A DNA stretch of 34,588 nucleotides from Rhodoferax sp. (GCA_018061265.1 JAGOUM010000032.1:1-34588), one strand, 5' to 3'; positions 7,503-17,057 are shown, counted from the first letter of the stretch. The notes: generated by a model not told the origin, from the letters alone. Numbers and translations are program-made.

Positions 7503-9680
7503 TCACTGTAACCCCGCGACCGGCACCGACTGGCCACCGACCCGACGAAAAACCGCATAGGCTGGCAGGCCTTGCAGCATTCGCCGGCCATAGTCAGTGG
7601 CAAGCAGGCGTTTGTCGTAACACACCACACGGGCCAGATCGTCCTCGGTGCGGATGGCACGCCCTGTCCATTGCAACAGCCGGATGCCGGTGGCCGGCAC
7701 CACCAGTTCATTGAATGGGTTGCGACCCTGGCGCTTGAGCCACTCGGCACGCGCCTCTTCCACTGGGTCGCTTGGTGAGGCAAACGGCAGCTTGGTGATA
7801 AACACGGTCTCGCACAGTGCACCAGGCAGGTCCATGCCCTCACCAAACGACTGCAAGCCAAAGATGATCGACGCCTGGCCTGACTCGACCCGCGCCTGAT
7901 GACTCGCCATCAGGCGGCTGCGAGACAACTGCCCCTGCACCAGCACGACGGGCAGCAGGCTGGCACCCAGGGCATCCACCGCAGCCTTCATCTGCACGCG
8001 CGAGGTAAACAGCACCAGGGCACCACGTTGCACGTCGGCCAGGTCCTGCAGCAGCAGTTGCACCATCTCTCGTGTGTAAGCATCCACATGGCGAGGATCG
8101 GCCAGCGTCGCTGCCACCACCAGCTGACCCTGCACAGCATAGTCAAACGGGCTTTCAACCGCCAGCGTACTGAGGTGGGGCGTGCCTTGCAGGCCGGCCT
8201 CTTCAAGAAAAAAATCAAAACTGCCACAACTGCTGAGCGTGGCCGAGGTAATGACCGCGCCACGTACCTCGGACCACAAATGCTGGCGCAACAGGTCGCC
8301 GGGCACGATCGGGCAAGCGTGTGCACTCAGGCTCACCAGCCCACTGCTGGTGTCAGAGCGCAGCCATTTGGCCAGGGGCTGGGTGTCGTGGGTCAGCAAC
8401 ATGGCGCTGGTATTCACCACACTGTTCAGCCGGGGTGCCAAGGGGCCAAGCTTGGCATACAACAGCGCCAGCCGCGCGGCTTGGGACGGGTCCTCCTTGG
8501 CTCGTGTTTTCAGCTCGGCACCAAGCGCCTCCAGAACCTCGGTTAATGCCCGTGCATGCCCGTGAATCAGCACCATCGGGTCGGTCAGCACCGGCGGCAA
8601 AACACCATCGGCAAAGCGCTGGACCTGATCGTACGCTGGTGAAATCTGGCGCAGCAGGTCCATGCCGATACGCGCTGCGTCACCCAACGCGGCGTGGAGC
8701 TGCTGCGCCAGGGTAGTGACATCCTGCGCCAGTGAATAGCCCAGTTTTTCCGCCACATCCAGCAGAATGCGCGGCAGACGGTCGAGCCAGCGCAGGTTGC
8801 TCATGTCCATCGCCGCTGAAAACTGGTCCAGCGCCACCCCCGGCAGGTGGTGGCCCTCGTCAAACACCAGCAGGCATTTGTCCAGATCGGGCAAGGCATT
8901 GCGGCCCAGCGACGCCAGCACCAGGTCGTGGTTGGCCACAATCACCTGCGCTTGCGCCAGCTGGGTGCGGGCGCTGTAGTAGCTGCAGTCCCTGAAGCGC
9001 GGACAGTGCCGCGCCGTGCAACTGTGGCGCTCAGCTGCCAGGGTGGACCAGTCACGCGGCTCGGGCTGATCGGCCAGGCTGTCACGGTCACCATCCCATT
9101 GGCCGGTGGCCAGCAAGTTTGCCAATGTGCCGTAGAGTCTGATACGCCGCTCTTGCGGATCCTGCGGGTGTGACAGCTTGTTCTGCCGGTAGTTTTGCGT
9201 TGGTGTCGGTGCCGTCGTTGCCTGCAGTTCGTCATCCGCATCGAGCAGGTCCCCCACATCATCGCCGCTGCCTGCGAGGCGCTCCAACTTGAGCTTGCAA
9301 ACGTAACGCCCGCGACCCTTGGCCAATGCAAACACAAACGGTGTTGCAAGCACGGCAGCCAGTGCCGGCAGGTCTTTGCGCAACAGTTGTTCCTGCAACG
9401 CCACGGTCGCCGTCGACACCACGACCCGGGTCTTGCGCTCCAGCGCGATCGCAACCAGGGTTGACAGATAAGCGGCTGACTTGCCAACGCCAGTGCCTGC
9501 CTGAATGACGGCAATGGCACGCTCGGGCTCGGCGTGCTCACCCAGGCTGACGTTCTGAAGCGCAGTGGCAATACGCTCGGCCATATGGCGCTGTCCCGGG
9601 CGGGCACGAAACCCAGGTGTCGCCGCAAGCATCTGGTCAAAGGCGGCCAGCGCGCTGCCGGACAAAACCGGCTCACTCAC
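7503..9680 (-). CDS. dinG: ATP-dependent DNA helicase, DinG family (XPD-like, Fe-S)
   Basis: A 725-residue superfamily 2 helicase. Walker A is AGTGVGKSAAYL (residues 61-72), the four cysteines expected to bind a 4Fe-4S cluster are C128, C221, C226 and C232 (HSCTARHCPRFRDCSYY), and the DEGH box is at 274-277. The C-terminal motifs FGLQSFGEGMDLPG and LLQWTGRAIR complete the XPD/DinG fold. DinG enzymes unwind 5'-3', resolving R-loops and DNA damage structures. The start is GTG; no strong ribosome-binding site is visible. The gene follows the tRNA cluster and its terminator, so it probably has its own promoter in 9681-9755, though I could not pick one out. Confidence 0.93.
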   Translation of the reverse strand: MSEPVLSGSALAAFDQMLAATPGFRARPGQRHMAERIATALQNVSLGEHAEPERAIAVIQAGTGVGKSAAYLSTLVAIALERKTRVVVSTATVALQEQLLRKDLPALAAVLATPFVFALAKGRGRYVCKLKLERLAGSGDDVGDLLDADDELQATTAPTPTQNYRQNKLSHPQDPQERRIRLYGTLANLLATGQWDGDRDSLADQPEPRDWSTLAAERHSCTARHCPRFRDCSYYSARTQLAQAQVIVANHDLVLASLGRNALPDLDKCLLVFDEGHHLPGVALDQFSAAMDMSNLRWLDRLPRILLDVAEKLGYSLAQDVTTLAQQLHAALGDAARIGMDLLRQISPAYDQVQRFADGVLPPVLTDPMVLIHGHARALTEVLEALGAELKTRAKEDPSQAARLALLYAKLGPLAPRLNSVVNTSAMLLTHDTQPLAKWLRSDTSSGLVSLSAHACPIVPGDLLRQHLWSEVRGAVITSATLSSCGSFDFFLEEAGLQGTPHLSTLAVESPFDYAVQGQLVVAATLADPRHVDAYTREMVQLLLQDLADVQRGALVLFTSRVQMKAAVDALGASLLPVVLVQGQLSRSRLMASHQARVESGQASIIFGLQSFGEGMDLPGALCETVFITKLPFASPSDPVEEARAEWLKRQGRNPFNELVVPATGIRLLQWTGRAIRTEDDLARVVCYDKRLLATDYGRRMLQGLPAYAVFRRVGGQSVPVAGLQ

Positions 9681-9755
9681 GGCAAGACAACCCTAAGATC
9701 CAAAACAAACATTAGCAACCCCTGGAGTGTGGCGACCACCACACTGTAGAAATGA

Positions 9756-9790
9756 AAAAGCCTTGTAACTCAACGAATTACAAGGCTTTT
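9756..9790 (-). terminator. Rho-independent terminator of the tRNA cluster
   Basis: AAAAGCCTTGTAA at 9756-9768 and its exact complement TTACAAGGCTTTT at 9778-9790 form a 13-bp stem with a 9-base loop. On the minus strand the stem ends in a T run (GGCTTTTTC), four bases after the tRNA-Asp CCA end, so it ends transcription of the Ala-Glu-Asp cluster before the helicase gene. Confidence 0.9.
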
Positions 9791-9793
9791 AAC

Positions 9794-9870
9794 TGGCGGA
9801 GCGGACGGGACTCGAACCCGCGACCCCCGGCGTGACAGGCCGGTATTCTAACCAACTGAACTACCGCTCC
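9794..9870 (-). tRNA. tRNA-Asp (GTC)
   Basis: A 77-base cloverleaf on the minus strand: acceptor GGGAGCG pairs with CGCTCC plus G, D-arm around AGTTCAGTTGGTTAGAAT, anticodon loop CTGTCAC with anticodon GTC, T-arm GCGGGTTCGAGTCCCGT, and encoded CCA at 9794-9796. It is the third tRNA of the cluster, immediately before the terminator. Confidence 0.97.
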
Positions 9871-9957
9871 CGGTAGCTAACGCTTACTCTTTCGAGCCAA
9901 GTCATTCACCTTGACAAGTGAACCGTTACCGACTTGAGCCATGTTACCAAAGCAACC

Positions 9958-10033
9958 TGGCGACCCCACGGGGATTCGAACCCCGGTACTTACCGTGAAA
10001 GGGTAATGTCCTAGGCCTCTAGACGATGGGGTC
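9958..10033 (-). tRNA. tRNA-Glu (TTC)
   Basis: A 76-base cloverleaf on the minus strand: acceptor GACCCCA/TGGGGTC, discriminator G, encoded CCA at 9958-9960, anticodon loop CTTTCAC with anticodon TTC, T-loop GGGGTTCGAATCCCC. It is located ~180 bases downstream of gltX, whose product charges this tRNA. Confidence 0.97.
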
Positions 10034-10068
10034 AAAAACCTTTGAAACGACTGACTAACCTGGAAATT

Positions 10069-10144
<76 letters not shown>

Positions 10145-10193
10145 AATCAACCACTTCGAGGCAATAACGCCGCTAGTAATTTCCAAGCCTCAA

Positions 10194-10222
10194 ATTATAG
10201 TATGGAATTCAGAGACGTTGAA
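10194..10222 (-). promoter_or_regulatory. Candidate sigma-70 promoter for the tRNA cluster, inside the gltX 3' end
   Basis: On the minus strand a perfect TATAAT (-10, plus-strand 10194-10199) lies 17 bases from TTCAAC (-35, plus-strand 10217-10222, a weak 3/6 match). The -35 overlaps the last gltX codons. Transcription would begin about 40-50 bases before tRNA-Ala. The cluster may also receive readthrough from gltX. Confidence 0.6.
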
Positions 10223-11615
10223 GACGATCAATAACTTTTTCACGTTCAAACAGCGACAACATGGCGTCCACCGAGGGCGTGTGCGCGGTGCCTGCCACCA
10301 GCACCCGCACCGGCATGGCCAGCTGGGGCATCTTCAGGCTGTGGGCAACCAGCACTTCCTTGATCGCCGCGGCAATACCGGCCCTGTCCCAAGTGCAAAC
10401 GGCCAGTTTGTCGACGAGGGTTTGCAGCGCCGGCTTGATTGCGTCAGTCACATGCTGCGCCAGTTCGGCCGCATCAGGATGGACATCGGCATAGAAAATC
10501 TGCGCCCAGTCCGCCAGTACCACCGTGGTGTCACAACGGTCCTTGAACAAAGCGCAAATCGCGTTCAGGCCGGCGCCAGCGCCCAAGCCACGCTTGTGCA
10601 ACTGCTCGGTCACCAGCGTGGCCAGCACATCATCACTGGTGGATTTGATGTGCTGCGCGTTCACCCAGCGCAGTTTGGCCTCATCAAACTGCGCTGCACT
10701 TTTACCCAAATGGTCCAGATTGAACCAGCCCAGGAACTGGGCACGGCTGAAGATCTCAGCGTCGCCATGGCTCCAGCCCAGCCGTGCCAGGTAGTTCACC
10801 ATGGCATCTGGCAGGTAGCCTTCGTCGCGGTACTGTGTCACCGGTTTGGCACCGTTGCGTTTGCTCATCTTTTCACCGGCCTCATTGAGCACGGTGGGCA
10901 GGTGGGCATACACCGGCGGCTCCTTGCCCAGGGCCTTGAAAATATTGATCTGGCGCGGCGTGTTGTTGACATGGTCATCACCACGGATCACATGGGTGAT
11001 GCCCATATCTATGTCGTCCACCACCACACAGAAGTTGTAGGTGGGGGTCCCGTCAGGGCGGGCAATCACCAAGTCGTCAAGTTCTTCGTTACGAATGGAA
11101 ATTTCGCCCTTGACCTTGTCGTTCCACTCAACGGCACCCGCCTGCGGGTTCTTGAACCGCAGTACCGGCTGGATGCCGGATGGGACCGGCGGCAGCACTT
11201 TGCCTGCGTCGGGACGCCAGGTTCCGTCGTAGCGAGGCTTCTCCTTGGCGGCCATCTGTCGCTCACGCAGCGCATCGAGTTCCGCCACACTGGTGTAACA
11301 CGGGTACACATGGCCTGCAGCCACCAGCTCGGCCAGCACCTGTTTGTAGCGGTCCATACGCTGCATCTGGTAAAACGGGCCTTCGTCGTAATGCAGGCCC
11401 AGCCAACTCATCCCTTCGATGATCACATCGACCGCGGCCTGCGTGGAGCGGTCCAGATCGGTGTCTTCTATGCGCAAAATGAAGTCGCCACCGGTGGCGC
11501 GTGCAAACGCCCAGGGGTAAAGCGCCGAGCGGATATTGCCCAGATGAATAAAGCCTGTTGGCGACGGTGCAAAACGGGTGCGCGTTCGGGTAGGAGAGCT
11601 AGGAGGTGTGTTCAT
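10209..11615 (-). CDS. gltX: Glutamyl-tRNA synthetase
   Basis: A 468-residue class I aminoacyl-tRNA synthetase that attaches glutamate to tRNA-Glu. The HIGH-type signature is HLGN within [19 protein letters not shown] (residues 15-33), and the KMSKR loop is in [33 protein letters not shown] and the C-terminal anticodon-binding helical domain are normal for the bacterial enzyme. The ATG lies three bases after the metZ stop, so it is in the cvpA-purF-metZ-gltX run. A tRNA-Ala/Glu/Asp cluster follows directly. A start further downstream at MNTPP is not possible because that is already the first codon. Confidence 0.98.
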   Translation of the reverse strand: MNTPPSSPTRTRTRFAPSPTGFIHLGNIRSALYPWAFARATGGDFILRIEDTDLDRSTQAAVDVIIEGMSWLGLHYDEGPFYQMQRMDRYKQVLAELVAAGHVYPCYTSVAELDALRERQMAAKEKPRYDGTWRPDAGKVLPPVPSGIQPVLRFKNPQAGAVEWNDKVKGEISIRNEELDDLVIARPDGTPTYNFCVVVDDIDMGITHVIRGDDHVNNTPRQINIFKALGKEPPVYAHLPTVLNEAGEKMSKRNGAKPVTQYRDEGYLPDAMVNYLARLGWSHGDAEIFSRAQFLGWFNLDHLGKSAAQFDEAKLRWVNAQHIKSTSDDVLATLVTEQLHKRGLGAGAGLNAICALFKDRCDTTVVLADWAQIFYADVHPDAAELAQHVTDAIKPALQTLVDKLAVCTWDRAGIAAAIKEVLVAHSLKMPQLAMPVRVLVAGTAHTPSVDAMLSLFEREKVIDRLQRL

Positions 11616-11618
11616 ATG

Positions 11619-12830
11619 TCAAATGGTCGTCAGGCCGCGATCCAGGTCGGCCTGAATATCAGTGATGTGCTCCAGGCCCACCGCCACGCGGATCAGCCCC
11701 TGGCTGACACCGGCCGCATCTCGCTGCGCGGGTGTCAGACGCCCGTGCGAGGTGCTCGCGGGGTGGGCCAACAGTGTCTTGGTGTCACCAAGGTTGGTGC
11801 ACAAGGATAAGGTTTGCAGGGTATCGAGCACATGGAAAGCGCGCGCACGCGCCTGATCCGGCTCGCTGGACTTGAGCTCAAACGACAGCACCGCACCACC
11901 ACAGCCCGACTGTTGTGCCATGGCCAGCATGTGCTGCGGGTGGCTGCTCAGTCCGGGGTAATACACCCGCGCCACGGCCGGGTGTACCTGCAACCACTGC
12001 GCCAGCGCCAAGGCGCGGGCAGACTGTGCCTGCATGCGGATGTCCAGTGTTTCAAGGCCCTTGAGCACCACCCAGGCATTGAAGGGTGCCAGAGTCATCC
12101 CGGCGCTTTTGAGCACTGGCAGAAAACTCTGTGTGACCAGATCCTGACTGGCACACAAGGCACCCGCCATCACACGCCCCTGGCCGTCAAGGTATTTGGT
12201 GCCGGAATGCATCACGATGTCAGCGCCCATGGCCATTGGCCGCTGCAGGGCCGGCGTGGCAAAGCAGTTGTCCACCGCAAGCAGCGCGCCGGCGTTGTGG
12301 GCAATATCGGCCAACGCCCGGATGTCGCAGACCTCGGTCAGCGGGTTGGTCGGTGTTTCGGCAAACAGCAGTCTGGTGGCTGGACGCACAGCCGCCTGCC
12401 ACGCGGCCAGATCGGTTTGCGGTACAAAGCTTGAGCTCACGCCAAACTTGGCCAGGTCAGTGCCGATAAGCTTGATGGTGGAGCCAAACATCGATTGCGA
12501 ACACAAGACATGGTCACCGCTCTTGAGCAGACCCATACACATCATCAGGATGGCAGACATGCCTGAGGCCGTGGAAATAGCCGCCGGTGCACCCTCCAGC
12601 GCTGCAAGCCGTTGCTCGAAACTGGCCACGGTCGGGTTACCGTAGCGGCCATAGGTGAAGCCCTCCTCGTCCCCGGCAAAGCGGCGGGCACTCGCCTCTG
12701 CACTGGGCTGCACGTAACCACTGGTGAGGTAAAGCGCCTCGGAATTTTCGCCGTAAGCGCTGCGTGGCACGGCCGTGCGCACCGCCAGCGTGTCGCGGTG
12801 CAAATCGCCAACAGGGTTGAGTTCGGCCAT
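11619..12830 (-). CDS. metZ: O-succinylhomoserine sulfhydrylase
   Basis: A 403-residue PLP enzyme of the Cys/Met metabolism family that makes homocysteine from O-succinylhomoserine and sulfide in methionine synthesis. The PLP lysine is in [19 protein letters not shown], with upstream markers [18 protein letters not shown] and ETPTNPL. Length and the beta/gamma-specific segment [20 protein letters not shown] suit MetZ. Linkage to purF, whose stop codon is 3 bases upstream of the start, is a typical proteobacterial arrangement for metZ, which favours this call over cystathionine gamma-synthase or O-acetylhomoserine enzymes. Confidence 0.93.
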   Translation of the reverse strand: MAELNPVGDLHRDTLAVRTAVPRSAYGENSEALYLTSGYVQPSAEASARRFAGDEEGFTYGRYGNPTVASFEQRLAALEGAPAAISTASGMSAILMMCMGLLKSGDHVLCSQSMFGSTIKLIGTDLAKFGVSSSFVPQTDLAAWQAAVRPATRLLFAETPTNPLTEVCDIRALADIAHNAGALLAVDNCFATPALQRPMAMGADIVMHSGTKYLDGQGRVMAGALCASQDLVTQSFLPVLKSAGMTLAPFNAWVVLKGLETLDIRMQAQSARALALAQWLQVHPAVARVYYPGLSSHPQHMLAMAQQSGCGGAVLSFELKSSEPDQARARAFHVLDTLQTLSLCTNLGDTKTLLAHPASTSHGRLTPAQRDAAGVSQGLIRVAVGLEHITDIQADLDRGLTTI

Positions 12831-12832
12831 GC

Positions 12833-14332
12833 TCAGTCCTCGTGATTGGGCAATGCCAGGCGCGAATGGTCTTCCATCGACTCATCGTCACCCACCCGAT
12901 TGGAATTGAGTCGCACAATGTCAGCTGCGGTGATGTCACCAGTCACATAGACGCCATCAAAACACGAGGCGTCAAACCCGGATATGGCCGGATTGAGTGA
13001 ACCAATTGCCTTTTTCATGGCATCAACATCCTGATAAATCAGCGCATCACAACCAATAATGGCACGAATTTCGTCCACCGTTCGGTTGTGCGCCACCAGT
13101 TCCTGCGGCGTGGGCATATCGATGCCGTAGACGTTGGGGTAGCGCACCGGCGGGGCCGCACTGGCCATGTAAACCTTGCGGGCACCGGCGTCGCGCGCCA
13201 TTTGCACAATCTCCTTGGAGGTGGTGCCCCGCACAATGGAGTCATCCACCAGCAACACATTGCGCCCCTTGAACTCGCTGGCAATCACGTTGAGCTTCTG
13301 GCGTACCGACTTTTTGCGCACCGACTGCCCCGGCATGATGAAGGTACGCCCCACATACCTGTTTTTCACGAAACCCTCACGGTACGGCAAACCCAGCAAT
13401 TGCGCCAGTTGTGCGGCACTTGGCCGGCTCGACTCAGGAATCGGAATGACCACGTCAATCTCGTTGGGAGGCACGGTCGAGATGACCCGCTTGGCCAGGG
13501 TTTCACCCAGGTTGAGCCGCGCCTGATAAACCGAAATGCCATCGAGAACAGAATCCGGGCGCGCCAGGTAAACAAATTCAAAAATGCAGGGTTTGAGCAC
13601 CGGCGCATCGGCACACTGCTGGGCATGGATCTGCCCCGCCAGGTCGATGAACACGGCCTCGCCCGGGGCCACATTGCGCTCAAAATGATGCCCAGTGCCT
13701 TCCAGCGCCACCGATTCGCTGGCAAGCACCCAGGTGTCTTCATTGCGCCCCAGACACAATGGCCGAATGCCAAACGGGTCACGAAACGCCAGCACACCGT
13801 GGCCGGCAATCAGTGCAATCACCGCGTAAGAGCCGCGGATACGTCGATGGACCCGTCGCACGGCATTAAATACGTCGACCGGCGTCAACGGCATACCCCG
13901 CGTGGTGGCTTCAATTTCATGGGCCAGCACGTTGAGCAAGACCTCGGAGTCACTCTCGGTGTTGATATGCCGATGGTCTGCGTTAAACAACTCGGCTTTA
14001 AGCGCCTGGGCATTGGTCAGATTGCCGTTGTGCACCAGCACAATGCCAAATGGCGCATTGACGTAAAAAGGCTGCGCCTCTTCTTCACTGAAAGCGTTTC
14101 CCGCCGTCGGGTAACGCACCTGCCCCAAACCACAGTTGCCCGGCAGCGAGCGCATGTTGCGGGTGCGAAATACATCTCGCACCATGCCCTTGGCCTTGTG
14201 CATGAAAAACTTGCGCTCCTGCTGCGTCACGATGCCTGCAGCGTCCTGCCCTCGGTGCTGAAGCAGCAACAGTGCGTCGTAAATCAGTTGATTCACAGGT
14301 GATTGACTCACAACACCAACAATTCCACACAT
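12833..14332 (-). CDS. purF: Amidophosphoribosyltransferase
   Basis: A 499-residue enzyme for the first committed step of purine synthesis, converting PRPP and glutamine to phosphoribosylamine. The N-terminal nucleophile Cys2 follows the initiator (MCGIVGVV). The glutaminase domain has LGQVRYPTAG and LVHNGNLTNA. The PRPP-binding loop is VLLVDDSIVRGTTSKEIV and the hinge NRYVGRTFIMP is present. Length matches the E. coli enzyme without a propeptide. It is 26 bases after cvpA and 2 bases before metZ. No PurR-type operator is evident in the short upstream gap. Confidence 0.98.
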   Translation of the reverse strand: MCGIVGVVSQSPVNQLIYDALLLLQHRGQDAAGIVTQQERKFFMHKAKGMVRDVFRTRNMRSLPGNCGLGQVRYPTAGNAFSEEEAQPFYVNAPFGIVLVHNGNLTNAQALKAELFNADHRHINTESDSEVLLNVLAHEIEATTRGMPLTPVDVFNAVRRVHRRIRGSYAVIALIAGHGVLAFRDPFGIRPLCLGRNEDTWVLASESVALEGTGHHFERNVAPGEAVFIDLAGQIHAQQCADAPVLKPCIFEFVYLARPDSVLDGISVYQARLNLGETLAKRVISTVPPNEIDVVIPIPESSRPSAAQLAQLLGLPYREGFVKNRYVGRTFIMPGQSVRKKSVRQKLNVIASEFKGRNVLLVDDSIVRGTTSKEIVQMARDAGARKVYMASAAPPVRYPNVYGIDMPTPQELVAHNRTVDEIRAIIGCDALIYQDVDAMKKAIGSLNPAISGFDASCFDGVYVTGDITAADIVRLNSNRVGDDESMEDHSRLALPNHED

Positions 14333-14358
14333 AACTTTTTATCCGATCTTTGACTTGG

Positions 14359-14847
14359 TCAGGCTGGCAAATAGGGTGCCAAATCTTGCGGCAGCATGGG
14401 CCTGAGAGTCGCCAGTATGCTCAACGCAATTCTGGCACCGTGTGACTCCTGCCATAACGCAGCATCCTTCATGGCCGTCATGCTCACCAAGGCACTGAGC
14501 AACAGCAGCAACAGCCCGCCACGGCTCAAACCGAACAACGCCCCAAGGGCGCGATCCGCTGGCCGAAGCCCCACCGTATTGAGCAGTTTCTTGAACACCA
14601 CCGCCAGCAGGGTACCGGCCATCACAGCGGCGACGAAAATCAGCAGAAACGCCAACACATGGCGCAACAACTCGCTGGCACCGGCCATAGGAAGATGCTG
14701 CGCCACATCGCCGGCAAACAGGCGCGCCAGCACCAGCGCTGCCACCCATCCCATCAGTGAAATCAACTCATACACCAGGCCACGCCAGGCGCCGAGCAGC
14801 ATCGACAGCAACAAGACACCGGCAAAAAACCAGTCCAGCGCAGGCAT
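14359..14847 (-). CDS. cvpA: CvpA family membrane protein
   Basis: A 162-residue inner-membrane protein with four predicted helices: residues ~5-22 (WFFAGVLLLSMLLGAWRGL), 26-45 (ISLMGWVAALVLARLF), 62-85 (LRHVLAFLLIFVAAVMAGTL) and 101-122 (ALGALFGLSRGGLLLLLLSA). The conserved G-x-x-RG motif (GAWRGL and LFGLSRGG) marks the family. CvpA is linked to purF in many proteobacteria and has reported roles in colicin V secretion and envelope stress or bile tolerance; the molecular role is unclear. It is 16 bases after the SPOR protein gene and directly before purF. Confidence 0.93.
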   Translation of the reverse strand: MPALDWFFAGVLLLSMLLGAWRGLVYELISLMGWVAALVLARLFAGDVAQHLPMAGASELLRHVLAFLLIFVAAVMAGTLLAVVFKKLLNTVGLRPADRALGALFGLSRGGLLLLLLSALVSMTAMKDAALWQESHGARIALSILATLRPMLPQDLAPYLPA

Positions 14848-14863
14848 GGTTACACACGGACCA

Positions 14864-15706
14864 TCACAGCGTCAGCAAGGCGGCTGGCAAATCCAGCTTC
14901 TTGATTTTGCTGGCAGCGTCCTCGGCTTCGGCCCGGGTTGGAAACGGCCCCACCCGAACCCGGATGCGTCGACCGTCCTTGGTTTCCGCGACATGGGTGT
15001 AGGTTTTCATGCCGGCACGCTCGACCTTGAGGCGCACCTCGCGGGCCCGTGCCGCGTCTGCAAATGCCCCAACCTGCACCACAAAACGCCCTTGGGCAGC
15101 CACCGGATCTGCCTCGTCCACGTTAGTGTTTGCACCTTCAAGCATGGCCTTGGCTCGAGCGGCATCGGACGCTTTGGTCAACGCAGGCTTCGACGCTGCA
15201 GGCTCAGCCTTGCTGGCGGCAGGCACAGCCTTGCTGGCAGCAACCGACCCGACGATGTCCGCCGCGCTAACCACCCGGGCGGGCGGTTTGGCTGCGTCCG
15301 CGGTTTCAGACTTTGTCGCGCCAGAGGCTTTCTCAGCAATGGCCGACGCGGCTGTTTCATGCCTATCGGCAACCCGGGAAACAGCCGGTGCCGGTGCAAT
15401 GGCGGCGCTTGCCGCTGGCGCACTGACGGCCACGCGGGCCGACTGCTCCGACACTGGGGAGGAGACAGGTGGCATCACCAGCAAGGGGGTCTTGTTTTTG
15501 TCGGGGATTTCGATGGGAATATTCACCGCCACCCCACGAGGCTGACTGTCGAGCAAAAGCGGAATCACGATCACGCCTGCCAACACCAGCACCGCGGCAC
15601 CAACCAGCCGGTACTTGGCACGCTGGCGAATCGACTCCATGCTCGGTGCAGGCGCGGCAGCACCCTTTGCCTCATCTGCGCTATTTCGAAACTTGAAAAA
15701 AGCCAT
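14864..15706 (-). CDS. SPOR-domain cell division protein, DedD-like
   Basis: A 280-residue bitopic membrane protein. A short cytoplasmic head (MAFFKFRNSADEAKGA) is followed by a helix at residues ~33-52 (RLVGAAVLVLAGVIVIPLLL), then DSQPRGVAVNIPIEIPDKN, a low-complexity Ala/Ser/Lys-rich periplasmic linker, and a SPOR domain from about 203 (GRFVVQVGAFADAARAREVR) to the end, which binds denuded peptidoglycan at division septa. The position between folC and cvpA equals E. coli dedD. The start at ATG 15706 was chosen because it yields the normal DedD head; the frame is open further upstream but runs antisense to no gene and inside folC. Confidence 0.9.
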   Translation of the reverse strand: MAFFKFRNSADEAKGAAAPAPSMESIRQRAKYRLVGAAVLVLAGVIVIPLLLDSQPRGVAVNIPIEIPDKNKTPLLVMPPVSSPVSEQSARVAVSAPAASAAIAPAPAVSRVADRHETAASAIAEKASGATKSETADAAKPPARVVSAADIVGSVAASKAVPAASKAEPAASKPALTKASDAARAKAMLEGANTNVDEADPVAAQGRFVVQVGAFADAARAREVRLKVERAGMKTYTHVAETKDGRRIRVRVGPFPTRAEAEDAASKIKKLDLPAALLTL

Positions 15707-15737
15707 GCGGGTGTATTGGAATAGTGCAGAAACTTGG

Positions 15738-17057
15738 TCAGGCGTGTGGCAGATGTTTGGCTTGCAGACGTGGCGTGCCGCCTTGCAACACGCCGCCGAC
15801 GGTGTAAAACGAGCCGAACACAACAATTCTATCAGCGGGGTCTGCCGCGGCCAGGGCCTCATCCAAGGCTGTTCGAGGGTCACCAAAGCTGCGGGCGCTG
15901 GCGTTGACACGGGTGTTCTGCGCCTGCCACCGCGCCAGCAACTGCGCCGCAGGCACGGCGCGTTCAGTCGGCAAATCGGTGAAATACCACCGGTCAACGA
16001 TCGGCCCAATACGCGCCAGCATGGTCGCCAGGTCTTTGTCGGCCATGGCACCAAATACCGCATGGGTGGTCGGAAAATAACCCATGGCGTCCAGGTTGGC
16101 GGTGAGTGCCGCCACCGCATGGGGGTTGTGCGCCACATCCAGCACCAGCGTGGGCTGGCCAGGTACGATCTGAAAACGCCCGGGCAGCTCCGCCGCCAAC
16201 AGGCCAGAGCGCAGCGCCTGTGCGGTGACAGGCAGCCTGTCGCGCAGCGCCGACAACGCCGCCAACACTCCGGAAGCATTGACCAGCTGGTTGGCACCAC
16301 GCAGCGCCGGGTAGGCCAGCCCGGCGTAACGCCGCCCGCGCCCGGCCCAGCCCCACTGCTGCTTGTCACCCGACACATTAAAATCCACTCCCACCCGCCA
16401 CAGGTCTGCACCCACCTCCAGCGCCCGGTCGAGCACACTTTGTGGCGGCAGCGGGTCACTCACCACCACCGGTATGCCGGTACGCATGATGCCGGCCTTC
16501 TCATAACCAATTGCCTCGCGGTCGGGCCCGAGCAGCGCGGTGTGATCAAGATCGATGCTGGTGATGATGGCGCAGTCGGGATCGATAATGTTCACCGCGT
16601 CCAGCCGCCCGCCCAGACCCACCTCCAGAATCATCACATCAAGCCTGCGCTGCCGCATCACCTCAAAGATGGCCAGTGTGGTGAATTCAAAGTAGGTCAG
16701 CGGAACTTCAGCGTTTTTTTGAGCTCTAGTGCTTTCCACTAAAGCGCAAGCAGCTACCAATTCAGCAGCATCCACCGGCTTGCCGTCAAATCGCAGACGT
16801 TCTTCAAACCGAACCAAGTGTGGCGAGGTATAGACCCCGGTGTGGTAACCCGCCTCGATCAGAATGGACTCCAGCATGGCACAGGTGGACCCTTTGCCGT
16901 TGGTGCCGGCGACGGTAATCACCGGGCAGGCAAATGCCAAACCCATACGTTGCGCAACACTGCGCACACGCTCCAGGGTCATGTCAATGGCATGGGGGTG
17001 CAGTTGCTCGCAGTAGGCAAGCCACTCGTCCAGAGTAGTCAAATGAGAATTTTGCAT
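15738..17057 (-). CDS. folC: Bifunctional folylpolyglutamate synthase/dihydrofolate synthase, carrying a repeat-derived segment
   Basis: A 439-residue Mur-ligase-family enzyme that adds glutamate to dihydropteroate and folates. The P-loop is ITVAGTNGKGST (about residues 47-58); other markers are YTSPHLVRFEERL, LTYFEFTTLAI, EVGLGGRLDAVN and SIDLDHTALLG. The start was placed at ATG 17057 because it gives the usual N-terminus; an ATG at 17096 would add 13 residues, and neither has a clear ribosome-binding site. Residues ~99-115 (ELVAACALVESTRAQKN) are encoded by a stretch matching the interspersed repeat, and here the protein has about four residues more than E. coli FolC as I remember it. Everything else is intact, so the enzyme is probably functional. 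Confidence 0.95.
   Translation of the reverse strand: MQNSHLTTLDEWLAYCEQLHPHAIDMTLERVRSVAQRMGLAFACPVITVAGTNGKGSTCAMLESILIEAGYHTGVYTSPHLVRFEERLRFDGKPVDAAELVAACALVESTRAQKNAEVPLTYFEFTTLAIFEVMRQRRLDVMILEVGLGGRLDAVNIIDPDCAIITSIDLDHTALLGPDREAIGYEKAGIMRTGIPVVVSDPLPPQSVLDRALEVGADLWRVGVDFNVSGDKQQWGWAGRGRRYAGLAYPALRGANQLVNASGVLAALSALRDRLPVTAQALRSGLLAAELPGRFQIVPGQPTLVLDVAHNPHAVAALTANLDAMGYFPTTHAVFGAMADKDLATMLARIGPIVDRWYFTDLPTERAVPAAQLLARWQAQNTRVNASARSFGDPRTALDEALAAADPADRIVVFGSFYTVGGVLQGGTPRLQAKHLPHA
16724..16756. repeat. Interspersed repeat, copy 4, inside the folC coding sequence
   Basis: The plus-strand core runs from CTCTAGTGCTTTCC to AAGCGCAAGCAGCTA. Aligned without gaps to the reverse complement of the intergenic copy at 32988-33020 it has 25 of 33 identities (CTCTAG, CTTTCC, AAGCGC and CAGCTA blocks are identical with equal spacing). 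An A/T-rich run (GTTTTTTT at 16712-16719) flanks it, as in the intergenic copies. It keeps the folC frame open. Confidence 0.65.

Noticed and set aside
10218-11810. Long plus-strand open frame (530 codons) opposite gltX
   Set aside because: It is the mirror of a well-conserved gltX with intact HLGN and KMSKR motifs; its product is His/Gln/Arg-rich with no recognisable domain, a usual effect of GC-rich codon bias.
13088-14302. Plus-strand open frame (404 codons) opposite purF
   Set aside because: purF is complete and conserved on the other strand; the shadow product has no fold-like pattern.
14396-15724. Plus-strand open frame (442 codons) opposite cvpA and the SPOR gene
   Set aside because: It spans two real genes and their gap and lacks any domain.
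15707-16459. N-terminal extension of the SPOR protein into folC
   Set aside because: The extension is an Arg/Cys/Trp-rich shadow of folC in another frame; ATG 15706 gives the normal DedD-type head and membrane helix.
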